NCBI GenBank assembly: GCA_009809945.1 | Contig: WTPW01000507.1 | Span: 5,748 to 69,747 of the forward strand | Length of the DNA stretch: 64,000 nt | Origin: Gigaspora margarita | Taxonomy: Eukaryota; Glomeromycota; Glomeromycetes; Diversisporales; Gigasporaceae | Reading direction: 5' to 3' | Part shown: positions 48,731 through 61,265 of the stretch, one piece after another | How positions within the stretch are numbered: position 1 is the stretch's first letter | Layout: each line of letters starts with the position of its first letter | Position numbers and translations under genes: made by a program | Notes under the pieces: generated by a model | Database searches by the model: none | Told to the model about the DNA's origin: nothing | Seen by the model: only the letters and a program-made list of their open reading frames with translations

Positions 48731-50689
48731 TATATTATATGTTTTATTAGTACAGTAAAAGACATCCAATCTATACATATAGGCACCAATTTTGGTGCTT
48801 ACATAATCAATTCTGATTGGCTAATTATTGTGCAATCGATTTTTATTGGCTAAAAACCTATATATATTTTCTTTCTTTCTATATTAAACACCAATTTTTT
48901 GAACTCATATAAACTTTAATGCCTTATAACTTTCTTAATAAGAAAAATTCCTCTAACAGAAATGTAGTTTAGCTAAAAATCTATCAATTTGTCAGAGGGT
49001 TTTTCAATTTAATTTTTTTTAAAAAAGTTATAACAATTTAAAGTTTTACTAATAACAAGTGGATGTCTTTTCCTGTCCAGTACTGTAGCAGATATAACAT
49101 ATATTATACATGTAATAGATATAGTTTGTTGTATTTATAAAAATTCCAAAAGTATAAAAGTGGCAGATATAGACCCCAAGTTCATCATTGAGTCTTCATA
49201 CTCTTTCACTAATAAAACCAATTATTTACTATACAAATTAAATAGTTACTAGTATCTTTATATACTTTTAATTGTTGCCTCTTTCGTAATTGCAAATTGC
49301 CCTAAATCTTTTTTGTTAAGTTTTATAAGAAATGCCTTCTGACTTAGATAAATCACAGTAACAAGTAAGGTTATACAAAGTATTACTGTCTAAGATTGCT
49401 CTAGTTACCTACTATCATTGAAAAAATAGATATAGGATAACAAATTAGTGGTGACTATAAAATTCTTTCTCTAGATTTTGAGAAACCAAAAATCAGATTT
49501 TTGATTTTGTAGAATGTTTGCTACTAAGTTAAGTCAATCAATTTTGCCTGTCTGAGCTAAATTTTAACATTATACCCTTTGAAAGATTCTGCATCTTTTC
49601 TGCTAAGCATAACTTAGGACAAAAACCCAACTAGAATTCATAAATCACATTGATGGCATTTTCTTCTGAACAATCTATGAGAAATAACTTTGGTCATATG
49701 ATCTATATTGCAAAATAAACCTTGTGAATTGACTATATAATAAACCAAACCAAAATTATACTTAATGCATAAGAGAAGTATTTCAACCCCAAAAACACCT
49801 GAACATATTGAAAACACCCTTGCTTGGAAATCTCCTTCTACAAGAAGTATTTGGAACAAAAATTGGATAAATTAGTTGAATTCTCTGAACAACCAAATAG
49901 AACCATTATCTTTTCTTTGAAAACCCTTAGACTAGCTGATTTATATTATATCCAATTAAAACAAATCCAAGCATTTGATTGTTAAAAAATTGTTATTATT
50001 TTTCTTATTATTTTTATTATTATTTTATTATTTTATGCAATTTAATTTTCAAGAATATGCTTTAAAATTATTTATACACCATCAAGAACATGTATCAGGA
50101 TCTCTTTTAAGTCAAACAGATAACTTTTGTAATACTTGCTACACAGTAACAGTCAAACAGATAACTTTTGTAATACTTGCTACACAGTAACTACATATAT
50201 TCCTAGAAACTTTTGAAATTTCTATCAGTAGTATTGTGCACAATATCCTGCTAGTGACTTTTCTAAAAAATCCTTGAATACTTTTAACAACTATTTCATA
50301 TTATACCTAATTTAACTTACCCAATATAAAAATACTATTTTCAAATTAATTTTTAGCTTTAGATATTCTTCTTTTCTTGGTAACTTTACTGATATTATCT
50401 GAAGTATTTCAGTTAGTTAGCTGTATACCAGTTGTTTCTACAGAAACTCTTTTTCTTTAATCAATGAAGATTTTGAAGTCCTAATTTTCAACCTCACTTT
50501 TATAAGAACTTTGAAAATTATAATAATTCTTTTCAAAACCTTTTTACTTTAACACCTAATATCACACTACAACCTAGCCCTATTTTACAACCTGCATATA
50601 TATCTCTCCTTCTTTATTACCTATCAATGCAATAGCTACTATTAAAATGGTTATGATTACTTGAGAAAAAATAAGAAAGGAGGCATGTT
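48731..50689. other. leader or unrelated sequence upstream of the gypsy element
   Basis: No gene is recognised. If the Ty3/gypsy element was complete, its left LTR and primer-binding site should lie here, but I could find no matching right LTR in the window to confirm it. Contains the 41-bp duplication listed separately. Confidence 0.45.
50110..50191. repeat. perfect 41-bp tandem duplication
   Basis: AGTCAAACAGATAACTTTTG through CTACACAGTAAC is present twice, back to back, without a mismatch (50110-50150, 50151-50191). The identity implies a recent slip or an assembly artefact. Confidence 0.95.
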
Positions 50690-52330
50690 ATTAAGTATTG
50701 AACCATTTAAATAAGATAGAACTCAAGACCCACTTATCTGGCTTGAAGACTTTAACAAAGCTGCTCAAGCAAATAAATGGAATTTGGTTTAGAAAAAGGA
50801 TATCGTTGCTGCATTTTTGAGAGAAAATGCAAAAAATTGAACCACTACTATTAACAATTATACTCAAGATGCAACTAATTAGAATGCTGTTTTAACTGAT
50901 TTCAAAAACATATTTTGCACCCAACAATGGCAAAATAAATGGCTTAGAGACTTGAATACCCTAAAGCAAGATCTGAAGAACCTGTTGATTCCTACTATAG
51001 CAGATTTAAAAGATTGGTCAAGAGAAGAAGCTAGAGCTGCTCTTTAGGATGCTCAAAAATTATATTATTTCAAAAAGGGATTATGACCAGCAACTCTTCC
51101 TATTCTTTTTACCATAGCTCCAATACTTTAAATGCTCTTCTTGAACTTGCTAGAACCTATGAGCAAGGAGCTGACTTTACTACTAATGCTAATTCTGCCT
51201 AATATTACTCATTATAAAAAGGAAATAGAATAGCTAATCAAACAAATGAATCAGATATTGTTAAACTAGGCATTTATTGTCTCTGCCTTAAGTGCTCAAA
51301 CTAAACCACAATACTGCCCAAACAATTCAAACAATTCTACCAGAAGCCAAGACCTACTAGTACTTCTTGTTCCAATATTGTTTACTATCTATGCAGTGAA
51401 CAAGAATACTATACAAGAGACTGTATATCCAAATAATTGTCTACAAAAGAAAAATACTATCAAATGAACTATTGACCCTAAATAAAGCATATACTGCTGT
51501 AAAAGAAAAATATTACTCTGATGAAGACGAAGTCTATGTTACTTGTACTTCTTGTTCTAAACTATATAACACTAATCACAAAGTGCAAAAAGAAGCCAAA
51601 GAGAAATTTAAAAGAAATCATAACCCCAAAAAGAAAATAAATTGAGAAACAGAACTGTGCATGCTAATGAACCTGAATTTGAAGACATGGTAGAAGAACC
51701 TATTGAAGTTCTTAAACCTACTAAAAACTTTTATCTATAATCAATCAGTTGGAACTGTATAATATCTCTAAAGAACTTTTAAGTAAACAAGCTCAAGCTA
51801 CCTATAGACAGCTGCTTTATTTTTTAACTAATATAAAAATCTTGCCCAAACTATAAAAAAAAGTAATGTTCCTACTACTGAAGCAAGCTATATAGAGTTA
51901 TAACCCAAAAGAAAGACAGTGGGTATAAGAAACTATGTTAATATTAAAGATCAACCAGTAGTTGCTATACTTGACTCTGGTGCTGCTATTAGTATTATCA
52001 CTGCTAAACTAATAAAATAATTAGGATTAAAGATTAATAAAGACTCCAAGACTATTGTTATTACTACCAATGGAGCTAGAAAAAATGCATTAGGATCTGT
52101 TAATGATGTGAAGATTACTTTTCAAAACATTGCAATTCCTATTGATTTGCAAGTAATTGAGTCAAAAGATAAGACCCTTTAGTTAGAAACTAACTGGTTT
52201 AATAAGTCCAGAGCAAATCTTTACTTTAATAACTATACCTTAAAGATTTGCTATTTAGAAAAGAGAGCTACTATCTATACTACATGGCCATGTAAAAATT
52301 TTGATATTATTTATAGAAATTTATAAATAA
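50690..52330 (+). pseudogene. gypsy gag and protease, broken
   Basis: Gag starts near 50690 (DPLIWLEDFNKAAQANKW) and continues with KNIFCTQQWQNKWLRDL. A decayed CCHC knuckle follows at 51375-51430 (YYLCSEQEYYTRDC), where the first Cys is Tyr and the expected His is also Tyr. The aspartic protease motif AILDSGAAISIITAKL is at about 51966-52013, with ALGSVNDVKITF and a Leu-Glu-containing tail after it. In-frame stops are frequent, many explicable as C-to-T or G-to-A changes. The segment is inactive. The family assignment is firm; the exact original reading frame is not reconstructed here. Confidence 0.8.
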
Positions 52331-52714
52331 TATTCAAATTTTTATGTGGTCCTGCTATACTACTCATGTGAGTAGAGAACCTGTGCCTAAAAAATTTGAA
52401 AATTTACTAATAAAAATGAATAGATAGATGAAATTGAACAAGATGATAAAATAGAAACCTACTATACTAAAGAAGAAAGCCAAAAAAATGAAAATCTGTT
52501 CTTTAACCCTTGGACAGAAGTTATTTCTAAAAGAACCCAGTAGCCTATGTTGCTTTTATTGCTGAAGTCGATATTCAACCCTCTATCTTACAAATAAAAA
52601 CCTCTCTTACTAGCTTTGAAAAGTAAATTGCCAAAAAGATTCTCTTTAACAACTATCATATTTTTGCAAAAATTATCTCTAAAGAAGAACAAACCTTAGA
52701 ACTAGGACAAACTA

Positions 52715-54883
52715 CATTAGCAAATTTATAATAGTATAATCTTATATAAGATCTTATGAACTGTAATATAAGCAAAATATTTCGTAATATATAACGAAAT
52801 ATTTTGAAATATCAAAATTTCAGTATATTTCATAAGAAATTTCGAAAATTATTTTGAAATATTTCGATCTTCTTTAAACCAAGCTAGAATCAGTAGATCA
52901 GTGTAACCTAGATTACACATTGGACTAATTATTCAAAATAGTTCGAATTTTGTACTACAAGATCAGATTCGCTTTTTTGTTTTCATTTCGTTTCTTTGTT
53001 TTTATTTTATTTATTTTGTTTTTATTTTATTTATTTTTTATTTTATTTTTATTTTGGCACTTTACAAGAACACCTTTGCAANAAAACAAACAANTTTTNG
53101 AANCCTTGTNNAAACCAACCCAATCTGTAACCTGGATTGNGTTGGACTAATTTTTTGAAATAGTTCGATGATGTTCAAATTCTGTACTACAAGATCAGAT
53201 TAGATCTTTTGTTTATAATTAGATCTTCTATTTTGTTTTTTTTCCACTTTTTGCTTTCATTTCTTTTTTGTTTTCATTTCATTTTTTTTGTTTTCATTTT
53301 GTTATTTTTATTTTTTTATTTATTTATTTATTTTTTATTTTATTTTTATTTCTGCACTTTACAAGAACACCTTTGCAAGAAGACAAACAACTTTTTGAAA
53401 CCTTGCGCAAGCAAACCCAAACATCTGACACTTTGCAAGAATACAACTAATTTCTCTAGCATTTTCAAAAATGCTTCTTTAAAGAAATAAAGGTATAGTT
53501 AGGACTTTATTTATTTTTCATTTGATATATTTTGTTTTTGTTTTTTTTTTTTTAATTTGTTTTATTAATTTATTTTATTTCGGCACTTTGGAAGAAAAGA
53601 ACCCTTACTTTCTAGCACTTTGCAAGAAAACCAACTCAGACTTTTTCAGCACTTTGTGACTTTTTTAGCATTTTGCAAGAACTTTAACCTAGTGATTGTA
53701 CTCGGGTAGAATTTGCAATTGTGTGACATAATAATTTATCTGGATATCTGGGTAATTTAATAGTAACTGAGTAGAGGCTTTCCCAACAGGTACAATCTCT
53801 AATTTAACCTAGCTTTTGCAATTTTTAAATGTGCAAGAATATGATTCTTATTTCAGAGAAATGAAGATTTGGGGCTTTTTTTATTTTTTTTATTAGTTTG
53901 CTTACATTTTTTTGTTTTTTTTATTTTGTTTTTTTTTACTTATTTTTTTAATTTTTAATTTATTTTATTTATTTTTGACTTTTTCGATACTTTGTGACTT
54001 TTCTGGCACTTTACAAAAAACTAGCTTAACTTCTCTGGCACTTTGCAAGAACAATCTAGATTTCTTTGGCAATTTGCAAAAATATCAACACTTATGAGAA
54101 ATGTTTTTTTTATTTTTTTACTTTACTATTTTTAGGAATTATTTAGAAAAAAAAAGTGAAATAAAGGTTATAGCCGAAACAAAAGAAATAGCAAAAGCAA
54201 AGATGAAAAAAAACAAAGAAGCAAAGATAGGAATTATTTAGAAAAAAAGAGCGAAATGAAGGTTATAGCCAAAACAAAAGAAATAGCAAAAGCAAAGACA
54301 GTAAAAAACAAAGAAGTGAAGATAATAGCTAACTGTGGAGTATGAGCGAAAATAAGTGTGTAGGGCTAGTTTTTTGTATATTAATAGAATTAGATGTGAC
54401 AAAGTGTGAAAGTAGTTTAAAATATTTGTAATAATGTAAAAATAATACTGTATAATGTAAAAATAATACTTTAATATTAATTAAAAATATATTTGTTGAT
54501 AAATATAAAATATAATGTATAATAATAATAAAAAAATATAAAATTTTATGCGAAACCTTGTGAATTATTGTAAAAATCTGTAAAAAAACATGATTATGTG
54601 AATATGTATATTGTTTATTTATTTTTTAAAAATTTCAAAAATTTGCAAAACAATGAGAAAACATCACACAATATGCAAATTATTGCTAGCTGCCACTCCT
54701 GAAGGAGGAGGTGATTTGCATTTTTTTATTTGGTCTATTTCGCAATATTGCGCAATAAATTCTATAATATAACCATAATATAATGTAATATATAACGTAA
54801 TAAATCATATCAAATATAAGATATTCATTAGATTATGGGTCGTAATATCTTACATAAGATTACGTATATATAATTCGCTGATG
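52715..54883. mobile_element. 2.2-kb non-coding element, CATYAGC ends, inserted in gypsy
   Basis: The ends CATTAGCAAATTTATA and, inverted, CATCAGCGAATTATATATAC are bounded by TA (52713-52714, 54884-54885). Similarity between ends runs for about 45 bp, through ATCTTATRTAAGAT. Excision with one TA keeps the polyprotein frame between the protease tail and RT. Subterminal repeats are AATATTTCG and GTAATATATAACG. The middle has T-rich runs and about eight CACTTTGCAAGAA repeats shared with 44604-46697. Confidence 0.8.
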
Positions 54884-54885
54884 TA

Positions 54886-56350
54886 CTGAAGTTTGCTACG
54901 AAATCTATACTCCAAATACTTGTTCCATCAAGCAGTAAGCTTATAGAACTTCACCAAATGACCAAGAATTTCTCAAAAATGAAATAGAAAAAATGAAAAG
55001 CAAGGAATTATTAGAGAATCATGTAGCCTATTGTCTTCTTTTGTAGTTGTTGTACCTAAAAATAATAGAAAGAAGAAACTTTGTATTGACTACTACAAGT
55101 TAAATACAATTACAGAAAAAGATATCTACTCTCTATCTGATATTAATGAAATTCTATTTGTTTTTGAAGGAGCTCAATGGTTCACTAGTTTGGTTTGTGC
55201 TAATAGATAGTGGCAAGTTGTCATAAATAAAAAAGATAAAAAAAAAACTACTTTTATTACTAGACAATGAATCTATGAGTTCAATATAATGCCCTTTGGA
55301 CAATGCAATGCACCTGCTACCTTTCAAAGATTAATGAACAAGATCCTATAACCATTTATCAACAAGTTTGTTATAGTATAACTAAATAAATCACTATCTA
55401 TTCAAGAACATTCGAAGAAAATTGTCAATATCTTCAAACATTCTTTAAAACCTTAGAGAAAGCTAACCTGAAGTTAAATATGAAAAAAATATTTCTTTTT
55501 TTCAATGAAATAAAATTCTTAGGACATATTGTAGAAAAAAATGGAGTAAACCCTGATGAAGAAATGATTGCTACTACAGTTTGCCAAATTAGAGGATTTC
55601 TAGAACTTGCTTTCTATTACAGAAAGTTTATAAAAAATTTCTCAAGATTACCAAACTTCTAAACTTCTTACTTCAAAAATATCAACTAGGACCCCAAAAT
55701 ATCTACAAAAGAGTAAGATTTTACAAAAATTACTAAATATAGAAAAATCTGCAAGAAAAAAGGCAAAAATAAGCAAACTAATAACTATAAAAGAAAATAA
55801 TCTGTACAAAAAGGCCAAAAATAAGCAAACTAAAATCCTATCCTCTCTATATATTTTGGGGTCTTGATTAACCCTATCATTGAAGTGAAGAACAGGAATG
55901 GGCTTTTTAGATGCTTAAAGACCATCTTGTCTTAGCACCAATTTTACAATATTCTGACTTCAATTAGCCTTATGTATCTATACTGACACTTCACAATCTG
56001 GTCTAGGAGCTATACTAGCTCAAATCGATAAAAACAAAAGAGAACATATTATTGTATATACTAGCAGAAGTCTCTCTAAAGCTAAACAAAATTATTCTAT
56101 TATAGAGCTAGAATGCTTAGTTGTAGTGTGGGCTGTTGAACATTTCTATTAATATTTAGAAAAAAACTATCTATCTCATTACTGATCATATAGGCTTAAA
56201 ATAGTTTAGAACTACAAAATTGGTTGGAAGAAGAGCCAGATGGATTATGCACCTAGAACCCTTTAACTTTACTATAATCTATAGAGCAGGAAAAAAACAT
56301 AATAATGCAGATTTTTTATTCAGAATATATGAACCAAATGAGTTATCTGA
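54886..56350 (+). pseudogene. gypsy reverse transcriptase and RNase H, broken
   Basis: The RT begins with YEIYTPNTCSIKQ and RTSPNDQEFLKNEIEKM. It continues through DYYKLNTITEKDIYSLSDI and FNIMPFGQCNAPATFQRLMN (about 55280-55345). The catalytic YLDD position reads as a stop and then LNK, so it is dead. The thumb region carries LGHIVEKNGVNPDEE. After a 178-bp MITE (55688-55865), RNase H appears as IYTDTSQSGLGAILAQIDKN (about 55974) and YSIIELECLVVVWAVEHFY. The IYTD and LECL residues are intact, though stops occur before and after. Confidence 0.85.
55688..55865. mobile_element. 178-bp MITE, AGGACCCC ends
   Basis: The ends AGGACCCCAAAATATCTA and the inverse of TATATATTTTGGGGTCTT form inverted repeats. 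The body holds two copies of a ~50-bp unit (AAAAATAAGCAAACTAA). Flanks TATCAACT and GATTAACC are a weak 8-bp duplication. The family also includes 59257-59435 and 58037-61426. Confidence 0.8.
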
Positions 56351-57600
56351 AAAAGAAAATAAACATATTTGATCTTCCTACTAAGCAAGAAGCTTATCTT
56401 GTAGGAAAACCCTTACTATTTTAATGAATAAGGATGAAGAAGAAATTATCTATCTTGGAAATATTGAAGAACTGTACAAAGATAAAGTTTACCCTATAAT
56501 TAAAGACATCTATTTAAATAATCTTTGAAGTGATGATAAATTTCTTCTAGAAGCAGAAGCATACTCAATGACTTATGCCATGCAATAAAAGAAATAGAAC
56601 TACTTTGTAGATATGAAGTATATGAAACAGATATTGTTACCTTCTTTAATCAACAAGAATACAAAGATTTCAATGATATGATGAAAACCCTCAAAGCAGA
56701 TTATACAAGTAAATTCAAGAAATATGAAGGAACCAGAAAATGGAGACTTAAATATGATCAAGAAAAGAAACAAAATAGACTAGAACCTGAAGAAAAAGAA
56801 CCTAAAATACAAAAAGGTGCCAAGACAGCACAGGATCTAGAGATTGTTAAATGGACTTTATATAATAAACTATCACCTACCCTTCTCAATAGTATTTGAT
56901 CTTATGAACAAATAACTTTCTCTTCTGAGGGAATACAATATAATAACCAATTTTATATCTGGTATTATATTGAACATATTAGCAAATAATTTCATACAAA
57001 AGACAAAAAAAAAGGCCTTACTTGAGATTGGAAAGGACCCTGTGCCCAATGTTGGTGTGAAAATAAACTGTATAGCTTGTAATAAATGCCCTACCTACTA
57101 TGTTAAACTACATTCTGGATAACTACCCCTATAACCCTCTACCCTTGGAATTCTTGTTTGGACAACAATCTGATCCTTTGGTTATTCAACAAAACATTAC
57201 TAATATCCAAATTAACTATCATATTATCCAACTCAACTATACTCTAATAGATATATCTTGGTGGTTACTTTTGTTAGAAACACCTTTTCCACAACTTTTA
57301 GATAAACATAATAATTTTTTTTCTAATTACCTTTGTAACTCTGTTTGCTGAACTACACCTAACCTATCTCTTATTCTTAAAGTATAATATTTTTTTTTAA
57401 ATCTGACAATAAGCTCAATTCAGTTTAGATAGTTAATATCCTAGCACCCTATTCAAAATGGAACCAGAACATTATCAAAATATAAAAATATTTTTAGAAA
57501 CTACTATCTACCTCTTACAATTTACAAAAATCTAAAAGGAACAATTACAAAAAAAAAGCTAATATTTTTGTATCAAAAATAATCAATATTACAAAAGAAA
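56350..57600 (+). other. gypsy polyprotein linker, unassigned
   Basis: Between RNase H and integrase lie a lysine/glutamate-rich frame (56678-56899) and a segment with GPCAQCWCENKL, a short Cys cluster at about 57037-57070. It is part of the same decayed polyprotein, but I recognise no domain. Frames are broken by stops. Confidence 0.5.
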
Positions 57601-58060
57601 ACAAAAGCCAAATCAAGACTTACTAAAAGTAACTCAAAAACATGAGATTGAAGCTGTACTATACCTTATGTATAACTATTCCCTTGGAGCACATTTGGGA
57701 ACTAACAAAATGTTTGATAAAATTAAAGGTTGATACTATTGGTCTTAAATATATAAGCATATTCAAAACTATATAAAGACCTGCGATAGTTGTCAAAAGA
57801 GAAGAAAATACTGACAACATAGCCCTCTGCATTCTATAAATGTAGAAGCACTTTTCAACAAAATTGGAATTGATTTTGTTGAACCTCTTTCTTCTACTAC
57901 TGAAGCTAAAGCCATACCAAACGCAACAGTTCAACAAACTGCTGATTTTATCCATGAAGATATTATTTGTAGATATGGATGCTCTAATTGTATACTTTCT
58001 AATCGAGGAACACATTTTAATATTTTGCTAATTGAAAGGACCCCAGACATCTCTGATATA

Positions 58061-58234
58061 CAGTCAGACCTCCCTAAATGCAACCCCCCTAAATGCAACA
58101 CCTCTCTAAATGCAACCTTAAATTCTGGCCCAAATATATTTCTAACCTCTATAAATACAATTTTTCTTATTGTTCTCTAAATGCAAGCCATCAAAAGTTT
58201 GGCCCAACGACTTGCATTTAGGGGGGTCTGACTG
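58061..58234. mobile_element. 174-bp mariner-type MITE, CAGTCAGACC ends
   Basis: The ends CAGTCAGACCTCCCTAAATG and, inverted, CAGTCAGACCCCCCTAAATG lie between TA at both sides. TAAATGCAA repeats five times. It matches the ends of the 1.05-kb element at 37042. Confidence 0.9.
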
Positions 58235-59256
58235 TATATATTTTTTTTTTAGCAAATTGATCAAATTTGATCTAAGGTCCAATTTTAAAATTTAACAAAT
58301 TGAAGTTAATTTTAAAAAGGGTCGTAATTGAATATTTTGTTGAATTACTAAGATTTTATGCATGTTATATTTTATTTTTAGCAATTTACTCACATTTTGC
58401 AAAAAACTTGTAACAAGTTAAGTTGCACTATAATGATCAATCTGAATATAACAAGTCATTAATGGCTATATAGAGTAAAGTGATAATCAATTATAATTGA
58501 AAATAAATAAAAGTAGTTGTAGCATATAATTGGGCTTTAGTATTAATAGCAACTTGGTACTTATCCTGCATATGTATTATAAAAGCATTGCATACATAAT
58601 ACAGTTTGGATGAAGCGATCTGATGTACTGAAGACAAGCATTTATTATTAACTTGTAAATACCGTTATGATTTAAGCATAATTAACACTGAAATGGATAA
58701 ACTTCCAGAAAATATCAACCAAAATTGTGCTAGAAATTACTGTAAGCAGTTGTGTTTGAGATGTACAGCATTGGCTAGCAGTTTTCTAGCTATATAATGC
58801 AGGCCAACTGTTAATGTGAAATCTTAACTAACTAAACTTAGAAATAAATATGAAATAATTATGAAAATGATAGGAAGGAGGGCCAGGTTGTGAAATGGTT
58901 TACTTCTTGTAGTGGAAATGGCATCTCTTGGTACAGAGGCTATAGTCAATTCCCTTTTTACCTTGTGAGCTACTTTTTTCCAAACTTGACCGAGGTGTTA
59001 GTAGTTGCTATTTGTAGAAAATCATTTCATATCATGCTTATCTTCATTTGGATTTTCACTTGAGTCCATGCTTTGATGTTAATTTTCACATATGTAGCAT
59101 TTGCCTCATGATTAACATGATTAACTTGGCCCCTGTAGTGCCTACTTCTGCTTAGCCATCTTTCGATCTGTTGACTATTTATATACTATATGCATGTTAA
59201 CTCAAATGATCATTGATCATAATTGTATATTGATAAAAATAATTATATAATGCAAT

Positions 59257-59435
59257 AGAACCCCGAAATATACATAGATAGGTCAGGTATGAGTTTGCTT
59301 ATTTTTGAGGTTTTTATGCAGATTTTTTCTATTTATAGTAATCTTTTTGCTTATTTTTGAAGTTTTTTTTGCAGATCTTTTCTTTTTTAGTAACCTATAA
59401 TTAATCTGACCTATCTATGTATATTTCGGGGTCCT
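59257..59435. mobile_element. 179-bp MITE, AGGACCCC ends, nested
   Basis: A perfect 8-bp duplication AATGCAAT (59249-59256, 59436-59443) flanks ends AGAACCCCGAAATATAC and AGGACCCCGAAATATAC (inverted). Inverted repeats reach about 29 bp. Two ~50-bp units (TTTGCTTATTTTTGARGTTT) are inside, the inverse of those at 55688. Confidence 0.9.
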
Positions 59436-59484
59436 AATGCAATTGCGAATTAGTTAGTAATTTGCATAATAATTTTAGTTAATA

Positions 59485-61265
59485 TTATCTTTATGAGTTC
59501 TTGATCAAATTTAATAAAAAAATTTTTATTTGAAGTTTATAGATTCATAGAATTAAAATAAAAAAATTTTCATCAAATTTGGTCAAAAACTCATAGAGAT
59601 AACTTTGATGAAAGTTTCTATAAACAATTCAACATAGCTTCTTTGTAATATGTATATTTGCTTTTTCAAAATAACCTACTATTCGGTAATAATTTACAAG
59701 AAATTTTACTATACTAACTAAAAAAATTTATAACAAGGCTTGTAGCGCATATCATAGACTAATAGAATCTCAAATTTTATAAAATAATATTGAAAACTCA
59801 TGAAGATATTAATGTTTTTGTAAATTCGAATGCATACATTTTCACAAGTTTTTCCCTATATTCAAATGCTTCTGAAAGCACTTTCTCAAAATGAAACCTC
59901 CAAAACATGCCTAAGTAAGTAGATTTATATTAATGAAGTTATAATGATTTTTCAATTTGCTTCAAGATTTAGGATTTTCTAAAATTTCAATTTTGATAAA
60001 AACAGAAAAATTACTATTACAGCTAGATTTTCACAAGTTCAAATAAAACAAGTTACTGTGTACTAATAAAATCAATAGAGTATAGGTTAAAATTATTCTT
60101 TCTAAAATTTTAAGTTATTTGGTTAAATATTCATTCCATAATAGCTATTTTTTATTTGGTACAGCTTTTTTATAATATATTTTTTGAAAATAGAAGAATC
60201 TTTTATTAAAGATATCTCTGAGTTCTTGACCAAATTCAATGAAAATTTTTTTATTTGAATTCTATATATTTGTAGAATTCAAAGAAAAAGGTTTAATCAA
60301 ATTTGGTCAAGAACTCATAGAGATATCTTTGATAAAAAATTTTTTTCTATTTCCAAAAATGTATATCATGTGCCAAAATTAAGAGAAATTTGAATATAGT
60401 TGCAAACAAAAAATCTATATATCTTTGTCAATATTAATTCGTTTTTGATAAAATTTTAAATGAAGACTCTCAAATATCTATTATGCCAACTTAATTAGTC
60501 ATGTTTTGGAGGTTTCATTTTGAGAAAGTGCTTTTAGAAGCATTTGAATATAGAGAAAACTTGTGAAAATGCATACATTCAAATTTACAAAAAAATTAAT
60601 ATCTTCATGTGTTTTCAATAATTTTTTATGAAAATTGAGATTTTATTAATAAATTATATGCTCTAAAAGTTTACTTAGTGCACAGTAACTTGTTTCATTT
60701 GAACTTGTGAAAATCTAGCCTGCAATAGTAATTTTTCTGTTTTCATCAAAATTGAAAGTTTAAAAAATCTCAAATCTGGAAGCAAATTGAAAAATCATCA
60801 TAACTTCGTCAATATTAATCTGTTTTTGATGAAATTTTAATTTAAGACTTTCGAATACCTATTAAATCAACTTACTTGGTCACATTTTGGAGGTTTTATT
60901 TTAAGAAAGTGCTTTTGGAAGCATTTGAATATAGAGGAAAGCTTGCGAAAATGTATGCATCTGAATTTACAAAACATTAATATCCTTATGAGTTTTCAAT
61001 ATTATTTCATAAAATTTGAGATTCTATTAGTCTATGATATGTGCTACAAGTCTTGTTATAAAATTTTTTTGTTAACATAATAAAATTTCTTGTAAATTAT
61101 CACCAAATAGTAGGTTATTTTGAAAAAGCAAAAAAACATATTACAAAGAAGCTACGTTGAAATTGTTTACAGAAACTTTCATCAAAGATATCTCTATGAG
61201 TTCTTGACCAAATTTGATGAAAATTTTTTTATTTTAATTTTACAAATTCAAATAAAAAAATTTAT
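59485..61265. repeat. 1.8-kb chain of palindromes
   Basis: Three hairpins of ~110 bp with GAGTTCTTGACCAAATTT ends lie at the left, near the middle (60215-60330) and at the right (61195-61265, partial). The intervening arms (about 59600-60100 and 60480-61190) are inverse copies, for example TTTTGGAGGTTTCATTTTGA and its inverse. One arm segment is present three times. Confidence 0.75.

Noticed and set aside
48731-50689. Left LTR and primer-binding site of the gypsy element
   Set aside because: No matching right LTR exists in the window to compare with, and no convincing tRNA-complementary site stood out, so no LTR is annotated.
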